A DNA stretch of 64,000 nucleotides from assembly GCA_019636345.1 (NCBI GenBank), contig JAHBXQ010000001.1:934150-998149 (forward strand). Direction: 5' to 3'. Source of the stretch: Pirellulales bacterium. Its GTDB lineage: Bacteria; Planctomycetota; Planctomycetia; Pirellulales; Lacipirellulaceae. Positions 11,421 to 21,099 of this stretch are shown here, in pieces; positions within the stretch are counted from its first letter, which is position 1, and the number at the start of each line of letters is the position of its first letter. The translations under genes and the position numbers were made by a program. The notes under the pieces were generated by a model that was not told the origin of the DNA, searched no databases, and saw only the letters and a program-made list of their open reading frames with translations.

Positions 11421-12077
11421 CTACTCGACCGGCGCCGGGACGACGACCGCGTCGACATGCCCGTCGAGATAGGCGTAATTGCGGGCCCCGTCCTCGCCGG
11501 GGGGGCCGTGAAATGCCGCGAAGTCGTAGACGATCCACACCGTGCCGCTTCCTCCCGTGACGAACGGACTGGCGAGCACCTGCGGGCGGGTCTTCCCCTC
11601 GAACAGCAGCGACGGGTACTCGTAGCTCAACCCCTCGCGCTCAAACCACGTTTCGTATTGCACCGCGGCGGGGTCCGCGGCTTCGGCCTCCGACGGGGTG
11701 TAGTAGTCGCCCGGACAATGGAACAACTCGCGATTGTTCTCGCAGAAGGGCGCCAGCACGTCGAAGATCGACGGCAACCCCTCGGAATTCGCCGTCCGAG
11801 GCAACCGGGCGGTTTTTGGAAACTTGCCTCGTTCCCCCTGGCGGTCGAGATACTGAGTCAGCGCCAATCCCACCTGGCGCAGGTTGTTCTTGCACTGCGT
11901 GCTGCGAGCGGATCGCCGCACCGATTGTACTGCCGGCAGCAGCAGGCCCAGCAGGACTCCGATGATCGCGATCACGACGATCAACTCGACAAGCGTAAAG
12001 GCGGTCGCCCTGCCCTTGCCGCAGGCGCCGGCCTGCTGCGTCGGGTTGAAGAAGCAAGTTCTGCACGAGATTCGCAT
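11421..12077 (-). CDS. DUF1559 prepilin-like protein
   Basis: Type IV pilin-like protein of the DUF1559 family that is greatly expanded in Planctomycetota. The prepilin cleavage/methylation motif is [20 protein letters not shown] (cleavage expected before the Phe of FTLVE), followed by the hydrophobic N-terminal helix and [23 protein letters not shown], the family hallmark. The C-terminus has [12 protein letters not shown], close to the H-x-G/DG motif of the family. The ATG at 12077 is chosen because it has a strong GGGGAGG upstream and leaves a 27-residue leader before the pilin helix. These proteins are exported; their specific role is unknown. Confidence 0.92.
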   Translation of the reverse strand: MRISCRTCFFNPTQQAGACGKGRATAFTLVELIVVIAIIGVLLGLLLPAVQSVRRSARSTQCKNNLRQVGLALTQYLDRQGERGKFPKTARLPRTANSEGLPSIFDVLAPFCENNRELFHCPGDYYTPSEAEAADPAAVQYETWFEREGLSYEYPSLLFEGKTRPQVLASPFVTGGSGTVWIVYDFAAFHGPPGEDGARNYAYLDGHVDAVVVPAPVE

Positions 12078-12271
12078 TGCCCCCTCCCCGGGGACTTGCT
12101 GCGCACCAAGTCCCCCGTCCGGCACGTCCTGACCCGATGATAGGCATTAACCCGCGAGGACTCCCCAAGTTTCGCAAGAAGCCTCGATCGGAGAAAGTCC
12201 GAAAACCGCGAGCAGCCGCTTCAGGTGCGCGCAAACCTTTCCCGCAAGCAGACTTGGGAGACGGCCGACGG

Positions 12272-14197
12272 CTACCAGAACACGGCGTACAACGCCAGCG
12301 TCAGGAGGACGACCACCACGCCGCAGGCCTTCGCCCCGGGCGAGCCTTCGACGTTCATCTTCTCGTTCACCGGCAAGTCGACCGGTTTCGCGAGCGGATT
12401 CAGCACGGTCATCGCCGTCAGCACCGCGATCACGGCGAAGAAGCAAATTGCCATGCGGTCGAGAAACGCCATGTCCGGCATGGCGTACTTCAGCCCGCCG
12501 TACATCAGCGGGTTGATGACCAATCCCACCGTGCCGGCGCTGCGGGGGGCGCGGTGGACCAACAAGCCGAACAGGAAAATCGCCAGCACGCCCGGCGAGA
12601 TGAAGCCCTGGAACTCCTGGATGTAGTTGAAGATGTTGCCGAACACGGGCTTGCCCAGGTTCGGGGCGATCAGCAGCGCGATCAGCACGAACACGACCGT
12701 GGCGACGCGACCGACGCTCACCAACTCAAACTGCGAAGCTCCTTTGCGGAGGCGGTGGTAGATGTCCATCGTGAAGATCGTCGACGCCGAGTTCAGCATC
12801 GACGCCAACGAACTGACGACCGCTCCGAAGATGGACGCCAAGACGAATCCCAGCACGCCGCTGCCTGGCTTGAGCAGGTTCTTCAGCAACGTCGGGAACG
12901 CCGCGTCGAAGTCGTAGCCGACGAGCGTGCCGCCTTCCTTGGCGCCCTTCTGTGCGGCGGTCGCGACGAGGTCGGCGTTCAGCGCAGCTAGTTCGTCAGG
13001 CGACTTCCCGCCCAGGTCGGGCGTCTCGGTCTCCGCAAGCCGGGCGTTGTTGGCGACGACCTTGGCGACTTCGTCGGGGTAGAACTGGGCGAAGCCGCTG
13101 TGGATTTCGACCGTGTCGTCCAGCCCTTCGACAATTGATGCGAGGATCTTCTGGTTCTTCTTCTGTCCCAGGTCGCGCAATTCCGAGTTGTAAAGATTAA
13201 ACGCCAGAATGCCGGGGATGACGACGACGAACGGGATCAGCAGCTTCAAAAACGCTGCAAAGACGATCCCCTTCTGCCCCTCGGCGAGCGACTTCGAACC
13301 CAAGGTGCGTTGGGTGATGTACTGGTTGAGGCCCCAGTAGAAGAAGTTGGGGATCCACAGCCCGACCACCAGCGCCGTCCAGGGGATCTTCTTGTCGGAT
13401 CGCGGGCGGACCATGTGGAGCTTCCCCTCGGGAAGATCGCCCTGGTTGAGGAGCTTGAATCGCTCGAAGTTGCTCGCCTCGGCAAGTTGCTCGACGGTGA
13501 CGTTCTTCGGGTCGCGGGCCGACTTGATCAATTCCGCCGGGTCGGCCGAGCCGATCGCCTGCAGGGCCAGATACGCGATCACCCCGCCGCCGACGATCAG
13601 CGCGGCGCCTTGGATAAGGTCGGCCCAGGCACACGCCTTCAGCCCCCCCGCGAACACGTACGCGGCCGCCAGGATGCCGATCGTCCAGCAGCCGACGGTG
13701 ATGTCGCCCCAGTCGAGCCCCAGCCAGTTTTTGTCGGCGAAGAAAACGCTGATGACCTTGGCGCCCGAATAAATGACCGACGCCGTGGGGACCCCCACGA
13801 GGATGATCATCGACACGATCGCCATCACCGTGCGGGCAAACGTGTTGTAACGGTATTCGAGGAATTCGGGGATCGTGTAGATGCCGCTCTTAAGGAACTT
13901 GGGCAAGAACACGAACGCGACGACCACCAGCGTGATCGCGGCCATCCATTCGTAGCTGGCGATCGCCATCCCCAGCCAGTCGGCCGCCTCGCCGCTCATT
14001 CCGACAAACTGCTCGGTCGAGATGTTGGCGGCGATCAGCGAGAACCCGACCAGCCACCACGTGAGCCCGCGCCCGGCGAGGAAGTAGTCCTGGGCGCCAT
14101 GCTCGCTGTGCGTCTGTTCGCCGCGGCTCTTGAGAAGTCCCACGGCGATCACCGTGACGACGAACCCGACGAACACGAGAATGTCGATACCGTCCAT
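12272..14197 (-). CDS. Sodium:solute symporter (SSS/SLC5 family)
   Basis: Membrane transporter of 641 residues with about 14 helices that should couple substrate uptake to Na+ entry. The SSS signature is recognisable in DYFLAGRGLTWWLVGFSLIAANIS and FVGMSGEAADWLGMA, the latter resembling SGLT-type transporters. A further signature-like segment is GAVVSSLASMLNSASTIFTMDIY. A soluble insertion of about 110 residues (about 360-450) with ELRDLGQKKNQKILASIVEGL lies between two helices and is longer than in vSGLT. The substrate cannot be told from sequence; a sugar or myo-inositol is plausible by similarity. The GAF/sigma54 activator lies 294 bp upstream in the same orientation. Confidence 0.9.
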   Translation of the reverse strand: MDGIDILVFVGFVVTVIAVGLLKSRGEQTHSEHGAQDYFLAGRGLTWWLVGFSLIAANISTEQFVGMSGEAADWLGMAIASYEWMAAITLVVVAFVFLPKFLKSGIYTIPEFLEYRYNTFARTVMAIVSMIILVGVPTASVIYSGAKVISVFFADKNWLGLDWGDITVGCWTIGILAAAYVFAGGLKACAWADLIQGAALIVGGGVIAYLALQAIGSADPAELIKSARDPKNVTVEQLAEASNFERFKLLNQGDLPEGKLHMVRPRSDKKIPWTALVVGLWIPNFFYWGLNQYITQRTLGSKSLAEGQKGIVFAAFLKLLIPFVVVIPGILAFNLYNSELRDLGQKKNQKILASIVEGLDDTVEIHSGFAQFYPDEVAKVVANNARLAETETPDLGGKSPDELAALNADLVATAAQKGAKEGGTLVGYDFDAAFPTLLKNLLKPGSGVLGFVLASIFGAVVSSLASMLNSASTIFTMDIYHRLRKGASQFELVSVGRVATVVFVLIALLIAPNLGKPVFGNIFNYIQEFQGFISPGVLAIFLFGLLVHRAPRSAGTVGLVINPLMYGGLKYAMPDMAFLDRMAICFFAVIAVLTAMTVLNPLAKPVDLPVNEKMNVEGSPGAKACGVVVVLLTLALYAVFW

Positions 14198-14491
14198 GAA
14201 TGTGCGCCTTGCAAGGAACCTGCGAAACGGCGCCGGCGGCGGATTTCAAACCGCCTTGCGAGCCCGATCGGCGACCGTCAGACGAGCCTCGAAAGGGCCC
14301 ATCATAAACGTCGATTTCGCGCAGTGCTACTGCCTTTGGGCCGTCGAGCCGGGGGGCGACAGGATCAGTCCGATGCGGCGTCGCCGGAGGGAGCTCGCGC
14401 CATGGCGCGAAGGCGCAAAGAAAGCCGCCGAGAGCCCGGCGCGAACTGGCGTCAATGGAGCGGTCGGACGCCCGAATCCGGTCGAGGGGGG

Positions 14492-16372
14492 CTACTCCTC
14501 GTCGCCGGTCGGCATGCCGAGTTGGCGCATCTTGCGATACAGGTTCGAGCGGTGCAGGCCGAGGCGCTGTGCGGCCGTGGTCATGTTGCCGCGTTGGGCT
14601 TCGATCGTTTGGCGGATGAACCGGTCCTGAAACTGCCGGGTCGCCTCGGCGAGGGTCGCTTCGAGATCGACTGCGGGGCCCGACTCCTGCAAACCCGGGT
14701 CGAGGAACGCGAGGTCGTCCAGTTCGACGGCCTCTCCGCTCGACAGATACGCCAGCCGCTCGCACACGTTGCGCAGCTCCCGCACATTCCCCGGCCAAGC
14801 GTGCTGAGCCAAGCGCCGCCGAGCCGCGGCCGAGAAGCTCGGCGTGCGGCGACCCATGTGAACGCAGAACGACCGCAGGAAGAACTCGGCCAGCAGCAGC
14901 ACGTCCTCTCCCCGCTCGCGAAGTGCGGGAAGTTCGAGGCTGACCACGTTGAGCCGGAAGAAGAGGTCCTCGCGGAACCGCTTCTGGCGGACCATCGCCC
15001 CGAGATCCTGGTTGGTGGCGGCCAGGATGCGGACCTCGGTATGGATCGGCCGCGAGCCGCCGACCCGCACGACGATCTTGTCCTCAAGCACCCGCAGCAG
15101 CTTCGCTTGGCCTCCCGGGCTCATGTCGCCGATCTCGTCGAGAAACAGCGTCCCCCCCGAGGCGAGTTCGAATTTGCCGGGGCGCGATTCGCGGGCGTCG
15201 GTGAACGCCCCTTTCTCGTGGCCGAACAGTTCGCTCTCGAGGAGCGTCTCGGCGATTGCCGCGCAGTTGACGGCGATGAACGGCTGGTCGCGGCGACGAC
15301 TGAGGTAATGAATCGAGCGCGCGACGACCTCTTTGCCGGTGCCGTTCTCACCGAGGATGAGGATCGCCAAGTCCGTGTCGGCAATCCGCCGCACCGTGGA
15401 GCGGACCGCTTCGATCGCCGGGCTGTGTCCGATGAGTTGCACCCCCTCGGCCGCTTGCTCGACGAGCTTCTGGTGTTTGGTGAGCAGCTCCTCGAAGTGT
15501 TGCGTGTTTTCCAGAGCCACTGCGGCGTAGGCGGCCAGCTCGACGAGGCCGCGCTCGTCCTCGTCGCTGAAGTGCCCCTCGCGTTTGTTGAGGACCTCGA
15601 AGGCGCCCAGGCAGCGATCGGCGGGGGTAAGCAGGGGGACGCAAATGAGATTGCGCGTGGTGTAGCCGGTCGACTTGTCGACGGTCCGGTCGATCTCGTT
15701 CTCGCCCAGTCCGCCGCCGACGCGGCGCGGCTGAAGCGTTTGCACGACTTGGCCGGCGACGCCCGTGTTGTCGGGGATTCGCAGCTCGTCGTCCTTGACC
15801 CCCAGGGCCGGGCGGGCGATGAGTTGCCGATTCGTCTTGTCCCACAGGAAGATGCTCGCCCGCTCGGCGCCCAAGAGATCGGCGGCCGTTTCGGCCATCG
15901 CCTTGAGGAGCGACTCAGTGCACTCAGCCTGGCCCCAGCGACGGGTGATGTCGAGCAACCGTTCCAACCGCCGGATGCGACGTTGCCGCTGGACCCGGCT
16001 GTGGACCGTCTGAAGGGCCGGTTGGAGGACGTCGGCCAACTCTGCGAAGACGGCCGGAGTCGTTCCGGCGGCGGTCAGGGCGTACCCCTCTCCCAGCGGG
16101 GCGGCGAGCCAGTCGCCAACGGCGGACTGCCGATTGAGATCGATCGCCTCGGCGGCGGCTTCGGTGGGGAGCAGCTTGGCCGGGGCTCCGCTGGCTGCGA
16201 CGGCCTCCCACTGCGGGGGATTGGTCCGGACGACCCCGACGACCTTGGCCCCGGCCGCGCCCCGCATCTCGGGGAGGAGCCGGTTGAGGAACGGGAGCAA
16301 ATCGTCGCTCTCTGCCGTCGATTCGAGGGCGATTTTCGCAAGTTCAGCGAGTTGGAGAGTCTTTTCGGGCAT
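14492..16372 (-). CDS. GAF-domain sigma54-dependent transcriptional activator
   Basis: Bacterial enhancer-binding protein of 626 residues. A GAF sensor domain lies at about residues 150-295, preceded by a second poorly defined sensor-like region. The AAA+ domain has Walker A GENGTGKE (341-348), GAFTDA (388-393) and Walker B LFLDEIGD (409-416). A Fis-type helix-turn-helix (about 580-620, NMTTAAQRLGLHRSNLYRKM) ends the protein. It should respond to a small-molecule ligand and drive sigma54 promoters. The sigma54-contact loop reads GAFTDA rather than the canonical GAFTGA. There is no receiver domain, so it is not a classic response regulator. ATG at 16372 was chosen over a TTG 19 codons upstream. 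Its target is unknown; the symporter downstream is one candidate. Confidence 0.92.
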   Translation of the reverse strand: MPEKTLQLAELAKIALESTAESDDLLPFLNRLLPEMRGAAGAKVVGVVRTNPPQWEAVAASGAPAKLLPTEAAAEAIDLNRQSAVGDWLAAPLGEGYALTAAGTTPAVFAELADVLQPALQTVHSRVQRQRRIRRLERLLDITRRWGQAECTESLLKAMAETAADLLGAERASIFLWDKTNRQLIARPALGVKDDELRIPDNTGVAGQVVQTLQPRRVGGGLGENEIDRTVDKSTGYTTRNLICVPLLTPADRCLGAFEVLNKREGHFSDEDERGLVELAAYAAVALENTQHFEELLTKHQKLVEQAAEGVQLIGHSPAIEAVRSTVRRIADTDLAILILGENGTGKEVVARSIHYLSRRRDQPFIAVNCAAIAETLLESELFGHEKGAFTDARESRPGKFELASGGTLFLDEIGDMSPGGQAKLLRVLEDKIVVRVGGSRPIHTEVRILAATNQDLGAMVRQKRFREDLFFRLNVVSLELPALRERGEDVLLLAEFFLRSFCVHMGRRTPSFSAAARRRLAQHAWPGNVRELRNVCERLAYLSSGEAVELDDLAFLDPGLQESGPAVDLEATLAEATRQFQDRFIRQTIEAQRGNMTTAAQRLGLHRSNLYRKMRQLGMPTGDEE

Positions 16373-16864
16373 GTTCGGACGGGGCAGGCGCTGCGAAAAT
16401 GATCGATTACTTCGAGATAGTCGAATCAATTATACAACAGTCCTTGGGAAAGTGTAGCTCAAGTGACTAGCGATCCCAATCATACGGATTAGTACGCCAA
16501 TTCTCCCTATTCCCAGCGGGAGGAACCGCGGCAGAGACCGTCCTTCGTGGGAACCCCCAAGATCGCCCAAATTGCCCAGGGGCTGCCAGAATCCGCAAGG
16601 GAACGCTCAACTACGCGGAGCAGCTCGCTGCCATCCGCGTCCAGCGGCGGTTCTCCGGTCCTGTCTCTTGGCGGGTTAGGCGTCCGTAGCGGTTCCCGTC
16701 CGAAGAGCAGGAGGTATTGCTCCGAGTTTCCAGTTCCCCTGCGGGGGGGACGCCGGGCCCCTGTGTCATTATGCGAGACAGTGGTATCTTTCGGGCCCCG
16801 GCTGCGCTTAGGTACGCGTGGAGTCGGTTGTTCGATCGTCGCACCTGGGCCGCAGGAGCCAGCC
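16373..16864. other. Intergenic region between activator gene and fabI
   Basis: Stretch of 492 bp between divergent genes. An AT-rich patch at 16400-16500 includes a minus-strand TATAAT (16429-16434) about 60 bp upstream of the activator start, a plausible -10 element with no clear -35. The rest (16500-16850) holds open frames with poor amino acid composition and no recognisable product. Confidence 0.5.
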
Positions 16865-17692
16865 ATGGGCATGTTTTCGGGAAAGAAGGGCCTCATCACC
16901 GGGGTCTTCAACAAGCAATCGATCGCCTGGGCCATCGCCGAGCGGATCCTGTCCGAGGGGGGCGAATGCGGCTTCTCCTATATGCCGGATAGGCCCGACG
17001 ACGAGCGGAAGAAGAATCTCAACCGGGTCGAGAAGCTCACCGAGGGGATCGAGGGGGTCAAGTTCCTGTTCCCGATGGACGTCACCAACGACGAGCACAT
17101 CGCCGCGCTCATGTCGAAGTGCGGCGAAGAATTTGGCAAGCTCGATTTCTTGCTCCACTCGATCGCCTTCGCCCCGCCGGAGGACCTGCGCGGGCCGACG
17201 GTCGCCACGAGTCGGGCCGGCTTCAAGCTCGCCATGGAGATCAGCGCCTTCAGCCTGATGGCGATCACCAACGCGGCCAAGGACGTGCTGACCGACGGGG
17301 CGAGCGTGCTGACCTTGACCTACTTCGGCGGCGAGAAGTGCGTGCCGGGCTACAACGTGATGGGGGTCTGCAAGGCGGCTCTCGACTCGATCGTGAAGTA
17401 TCTGGCGTTCGATCTCGGGCCCCGCGGCATTCGCGTGAACGCCCTGTCCGCGGGTCCGTTGCAGACGATCTCCGGCCGTGGGGCCGGGGTCGACGACATG
17501 CTGACTCTGTACGAGGCGATGGCCCCCCTGGGACGCAACATCACCCACGACGAGGCGGGCAACTGCGGCGCGTTCCTGCTGAGCGACATGGCCAGCGGCG
17601 TCACCGCCGAGATCTTCCACCTCGACGGCGGATACAACGCGATGGGCTCCCCGGGACGGATGATCGAGAAGTATCGCGCTCGGGAGGCGTGA
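16865..17692 (+). CDS. fabI: Enoyl-[acyl-carrier-protein] reductase (NADH)
   Basis: Last reductive step of each fatty acid elongation round, reducing trans-2-enoyl-ACP in the cytoplasm. The protein is 275 residues in the SDR fold, with the FabI cofactor loop GVFNKQSIAWAIA and the catalytic Tyr153, Tyr163 and Lys170 in LTYFGGEKCVPGYNVMGVCK, equivalent to Tyr146/Tyr156/Lys163 of E. coli FabI. VNALSAGPLQT is also conserved. The ATG at 16865 has AGGAG six bases upstream, which decides it over a long upstream in-frame extension. The gene stands alone between the divergent activator and the peptidase gene. Confidence 0.97.
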   Translation: MGMFSGKKGLITGVFNKQSIAWAIAERILSEGGECGFSYMPDRPDDERKKNLNRVEKLTEGIEGVKFLFPMDVTNDEHIAALMSKCGEEFGKLDFLLHSIAFAPPEDLRGPTVATSRAGFKLAMEISAFSLMAITNAAKDVLTDGASVLTLTYFGGEKCVPGYNVMGVCKAALDSIVKYLAFDLGPRGIRVNALSAGPLQTISGRGAGVDDMLTLYEAMAPLGRNITHDEAGNCGAFLLSDMASGVTAEIFHLDGGYNAMGSPGRMIEKYRAREA

Positions 17693-18029
17693 GGGGCGAG
17701 CGATAGCGGCGGCGCCGCCGCTGGCGCCGCCAGTCTCGGGACTCGTTTCTTGTCCCGATCGAAAAACCGGGGTAGGTCGTTTCGTGACAACCTTGGTAAA
17801 TTCTGCAAACCTTGCGGGCGGCAGGAGGTCGTCGCGGCGAGGGACGGCGGGCGTTTTTCTGGCGGTGCGAACCGCGTCGAAATGCGCTGCGTAGGATTTG
17901 GCGGTCGCGACCGCCGTCCTCGGCACGCCGGTTGCTTGAGTTGACTTGCGAGTCTGGCGTCGCGCGACGCCAGCGGCGGTACGCCGCCAACGGACAAGGA
18001 TTCGTCCGCTAACCTACACAGGATCGAGC
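17693..18029. other. Intergenic region after fabI with GC-rich palindromes
   Basis: Stretch of 337 bp without a gene. Just after fabI there is an 18-bp perfect palindrome AGCGGCGGCGCCGCCGCT (17705-17722), which could act as a terminator stem but has no T-run. Shortly before the next gene lies the 20-bp palindrome CTGGCGTCGCGCGACGCCAG (17954-17973), followed by a short CGGCG/CGCCG hairpin. The AT-richer middle (17750-17830) may hold the promoter of the peptidase gene. Confidence 0.5.
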
Positions 18030-19190
18030 ATGGATGCTCTCACTCGCCGGGCCTGCGGGCCCGTGGCGCGACGGCTCGCGCTGGCTCTGGCCGCTCTCGC
18101 GCTGGCCGCTGACGCTTCCCGCGCCCCGGCGGCCGCTTATCGCACGGCGAATTTCACCGTCGACGCGGCGACGCCTCAACTCGCCAAAGAAATCGGCGAC
18201 GCCGCGGAGAACTGCCGCCGCGTGCTCGCCCTCGAGTGGATCGGCAAGGAACTGCCGCGCTGGTCGCAGCCGTGCCCGATTCAGGCGCGCGTGGCGCCCC
18301 ATCTCGGCGCCGGGGGCGAAACGAGTTTCATCTTCGACGGGGGCGAGGTCTTCGGCTGGCGGATGCAGGTGCAAGGCTCCCGTGAGCGGGTGCTCGATTC
18401 GGTGATCCCGCACGAGGTGACGCACACGATCTTTGCGTCGCATTTTCGTCGTCCCCTGCCCCGTTGGGCCGACGAGGGGGCGTGCACCACGGTCGAGCAT
18501 GAAAGCGAGATCAACAAGCAGGAGCAGTTGCTGATCGAGTTCCTCACCTCGCGCCGCGGCATTCCGTTCAGCAACATGTTTGCGATGCGCGAGTACCCGC
18601 GCGACGTGCTGCCGCTCTACGCCCAGGGGCATTCGCTCGCCCGGTACCTGATCGCCCAGCGCGGCAAGCGGGCGTTCATGCAGTTTCTGGCCGACGGCAT
18701 GAGCGACGAACACTGGCCGCGGGCGATTCAGAAGCATTACCAATACCAGAACCTGCTGGCGCTGCAGGAGGACTGGCTCGGGTGGGTCCGCGTGGGTTGT
18801 CCGCCGGTGAAGCCGCAAGGGGACGTGCTGCTCGCTTCGGCCGAGAGCGACGCCACCGCGACGACTGTGCCGGCTCAGCCGCAAGCGATGGAAGCGACGG
18901 CTTCCGCCGTGGCGGAGGAGCCGATCGTGCGGGGGCAGGATCCCGCGGCGCGCGTCGCGGCCGGCGCCAGTCCCCGGCCGTCGCGAGGCGCTTACGCCCA
19001 CGACCCCTGGTTGTCGGGGACGGCCCCCTATGAGCCCGCTCCCGAGCCGCCCGTGACGCCGACTCCGGAGCAGTTGTTCGGTTCGACCGGCCCGGGCGTC
19101 GAGTGGCCCGCTGAACGCCCCGCCCCGACCTCGCCGCAGAACGCGAGCGTGTACGAGGCCATTCGTCAAAGCGACGTCATGCGGCGATGA
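18030..19190 (+). CDS. Secreted gluzincin-type (MA clan) zinc peptidase
   Basis: Protein of 386 residues with an N-terminal signal peptide (about residues 12-37, ALALAALALAADASRAPAAA). The zinc site is HEVTH (128-132) with a probable third ligand Glu149 in RWADEGACTTVE, the arrangement of gluzincins such as peptidase_MA family members. After the catalytic domain (about 35-265) the C-terminal 120 residues are Pro/Ala-rich and low complexity, probably disordered. It is therefore a predicted exported metalloprotease with unknown substrate. ATG at 18030 was chosen because upstream in-frame codons are Arg-rich and precede the signal peptide. Confidence 0.8.
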   Translation: MDALTRRACGPVARRLALALAALALAADASRAPAAAYRTANFTVDAATPQLAKEIGDAAENCRRVLALEWIGKELPRWSQPCPIQARVAPHLGAGGETSFIFDGGEVFGWRMQVQGSRERVLDSVIPHEVTHTIFASHFRRPLPRWADEGACTTVEHESEINKQEQLLIEFLTSRRGIPFSNMFAMREYPRDVLPLYAQGHSLARYLIAQRGKRAFMQFLADGMSDEHWPRAIQKHYQYQNLLALQEDWLGWVRVGCPPVKPQGDVLLASAESDATATTVPAQPQAMEATASAVAEEPIVRGQDPAARVAAGASPRPSRGAYAHDPWLSGTAPYEPAPEPPVTPTPEQLFGSTGPGVEWPAERPAPTSPQNASVYEAIRQSDVMRR

Positions 19191-19308
19191 TCTCGATCGA
19201 CGCTTGCGCCGAGCGCTTTGGAAGCCCGAAATCTTCGAGCTGACAAGGCGCTCGCCTCGGTCAAAGCCCAAGTCGGAACGCCGGCGCGGTCCGCCGGCTC
19301 GCGCCCTG

Positions 19309-20274
19309 TCACCGCGACAGCACGTCGGGCAAGATGAATCGCGTGACGTGGTAGAACACCGGGGCGGCGAAGCAGAGCGAGTCGATGCGGCTCAGGACGC
19401 CGCCGTGGCCCTCGACGAAGTTGCCGGTCGCCAGTTCTCCGCGGTCGCGGCGGATCGCGGCCATGGTGATCGACCCCGCGGCGGCCATCGCGGCGATCAG
19501 CAGCGACATCGCGGCGCCCTGCCACCAGTGGGGGAACGGCGTCGCCCAGGCGAGCGCGGCGCCGATCACCGCGGTGCTGGCCGCCCCGGCCGCGACCCCT
19601 TCCCACGACGTCACGGGGTCGATGTTCGGGGCGATCATGTGCCGTCCCAGCGCCCGGCTCCAGAACCACTGCAGCAGGTCCGAGGCGAGCACCACGGTCA
19701 CGAAGAACGACAGCAGCCGGGCGTTGGCCGACTGTCCCTGCGGCGGGTTCGGATCGAGAAACAACAGCGCCGGGGCGAAGCTGAGGCAGTAGACGCAAAT
19801 CATCAGCGCGCACTGCACCTTGGCGATCCGCTCCAGAAATCGGTCTGAGTCGCCCGCAAACGCGCTGCGGGCGGCGATGAACAAGAACGCGTACACGGGA
19901 ATCAGCCCGCTGAAAAACCCGTAAGTCTCAAAGTACTTGTCCAGGTAAACCAGCACGAACTGCATCGGGGTGAACAGGAAGAAGACCCAGAACAGCGCCC
20001 GATGATCGCCGATGCGGGTCGGCGTGAGGGTGACGAACTCGCGCAGGGCCCAAAACGAGATCAGGCCGAACATCGTCACGGTCACCCCCGGGGCGATGAA
20101 GGAGACCGCCATCAGGGCGCTGAAGAACCACCAGGCTTGCAGCCGAGAGTTGAACGACTCGATCGCCCGGCGATCGAGCATCGGCGAGTCGCTGCGGCGC
20201 AGCCATTGGCCCGCCGCGGTCGCCGCTCCCAACAGCGCCGCAATCGTCGCCAAGAGTCCCCAGCTTTGCAGCAT
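19309..20274 (-). CDS. CdsA-like phosphatidate cytidylyltransferase family membrane protein
   Basis: Polytopic membrane protein of 321 residues with about 8 helices. It belongs to the CDP-diglyceride synthetase family by length, topology and the C-terminal motif GHGGVLSRIDS. The usual signature is K-D-x(3-5)-PGHGG-hhDR-hD; here the K-D pair is missing (RGELATGNFVEGHGG) and the Asp before the Arg is Ser. Since those acidic residues bind metal in CdsA, activity on CTP is uncertain. It follows the acyltransferase gene by 2 bp, the same pairing as in ynbB-like loci, so a joint role in phospholipid or lipid-headgroup synthesis is likely. Confidence 0.75.
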   Translation of the reverse strand: MLQSWGLLATIAALLGAATAAGQWLRRSDSPMLDRRAIESFNSRLQAWWFFSALMAVSFIAPGVTVTMFGLISFWALREFVTLTPTRIGDHRALFWVFFLFTPMQFVLVYLDKYFETYGFFSGLIPVYAFLFIAARSAFAGDSDRFLERIAKVQCALMICVYCLSFAPALLFLDPNPPQGQSANARLLSFFVTVVLASDLLQWFWSRALGRHMIAPNIDPVTSWEGVAAGAASTAVIGAALAWATPFPHWWQGAAMSLLIAAMAAAGSITMAAIRRDRGELATGNFVEGHGGVLSRIDSLCFAAPVFYHVTRFILPDVLSR

Positions 20275-20276
20275 GG

Positions 20277-20879
20277 TTATGCGTCCTTCAGCCGCAGTAC
20301 GGCATCGCGGGCCCGGTCGAGGAACTCGTTCTTCGGCTCGCCCGCTTCCAGCCAGAGCGGCGGTCCGAACGTCACGCTCGACAACAACGGAACCGGCAGA
20401 AACTCGCCCCGCGGGAGAATCCGATTCATGTTGTTGATGTACACGGGAATCAGTTCCAAATCAGGCCGTTTCTTGGCGATGTAGTAGAGGCCGCTCTTGA
20501 ATTCGCCCGTCTCGTTCCCCTCGCCGCGGCCCCCCTCGGGGAACAGGATCAGCGAGTGGGTGCGGCCGATCTCGCGGAGCATGAGGTCGACCGGACTTTG
20601 GTGAACCTTGATCTCGGTGCGGTCGATCAACAAGGCGTTGAACACCTTGGCGAGCTTACGCCGGATCGGCCCTCCGACCCAGTAGTCTTTCGCCGCGACC
20701 GGCCGGGTGAGCCGCCGCACCTGGTTGGGGAGGCTCGACCAGACGAGGATCGCGTCGAGATGGCTGGTGTGGTTGGCAAAATAAACCCGTTGGCAGACGT
20801 CGGGCTGCGAATCGACCCACCGCACGCTCGCCCCGCTGATGAAGCGGGCGATCCAGGTTAGCAGCGTTTCGGTGAACAT
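20277..20879 (-). CDS. PlsC-like 1-acyl-glycerol-3-phosphate acyltransferase
   Basis: Acyltransferase of about 200 residues. The HX4D catalytic motif is NHTSHLD and the phosphate-binding motif is FPEGGRGEGN, both diagnostic of the PlsC/GPAT/DHAPAT family. It would transfer an acyl chain to lysophosphatidate or a similar lipid at the inner membrane. The ATG at 20879 gives a normal family start (MFTETLLTWIARFISG); an in-frame extension further upstream is Arg/Pro-rich and lacks support. It is coupled to the CdsA-like gene downstream, separated by only 2 bp. Confidence 0.88.
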   Translation of the reverse strand: MFTETLLTWIARFISGASVRWVDSQPDVCQRVYFANHTSHLDAILVWSSLPNQVRRLTRPVAAKDYWVGGPIRRKLAKVFNALLIDRTEIKVHQSPVDLMLREIGRTHSLILFPEGGRGEGNETGEFKSGLYYIAKKRPDLELIPVYINNMNRILPRGEFLPVPLLSSVTFGPPLWLEAGEPKNEFLDRARDAVLRLKDA

Positions 20880-21099
20880 CGAGGGGGGCGGACCGCGTCG
20901 CGAGGGGGGCAAACCTTCATGGTAACTCCCCGGCCGGGGGGAAGGGAGGCTCGCCGCGGCCGGGCGGATCATGCCAATTGTGCAACGACGGGCCCCTGGG
21001 ATCGTCGCGATGCGCACCCCAAGGAGCGCCGCAGGGGCTCTCTGCGCTCAACTCCAGCTGTCCTGCTCTGGTCTCAGTATGCAAAAGTCCAGGGGGAGT

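Noticed and set aside
13310..16402. About 1000-codon plus-strand open frame over the symporter and activator genes
   Set aside because: It is the mirror of two well-recognised minus-strand genes in GC-rich DNA, with composition typical of antisense frames.
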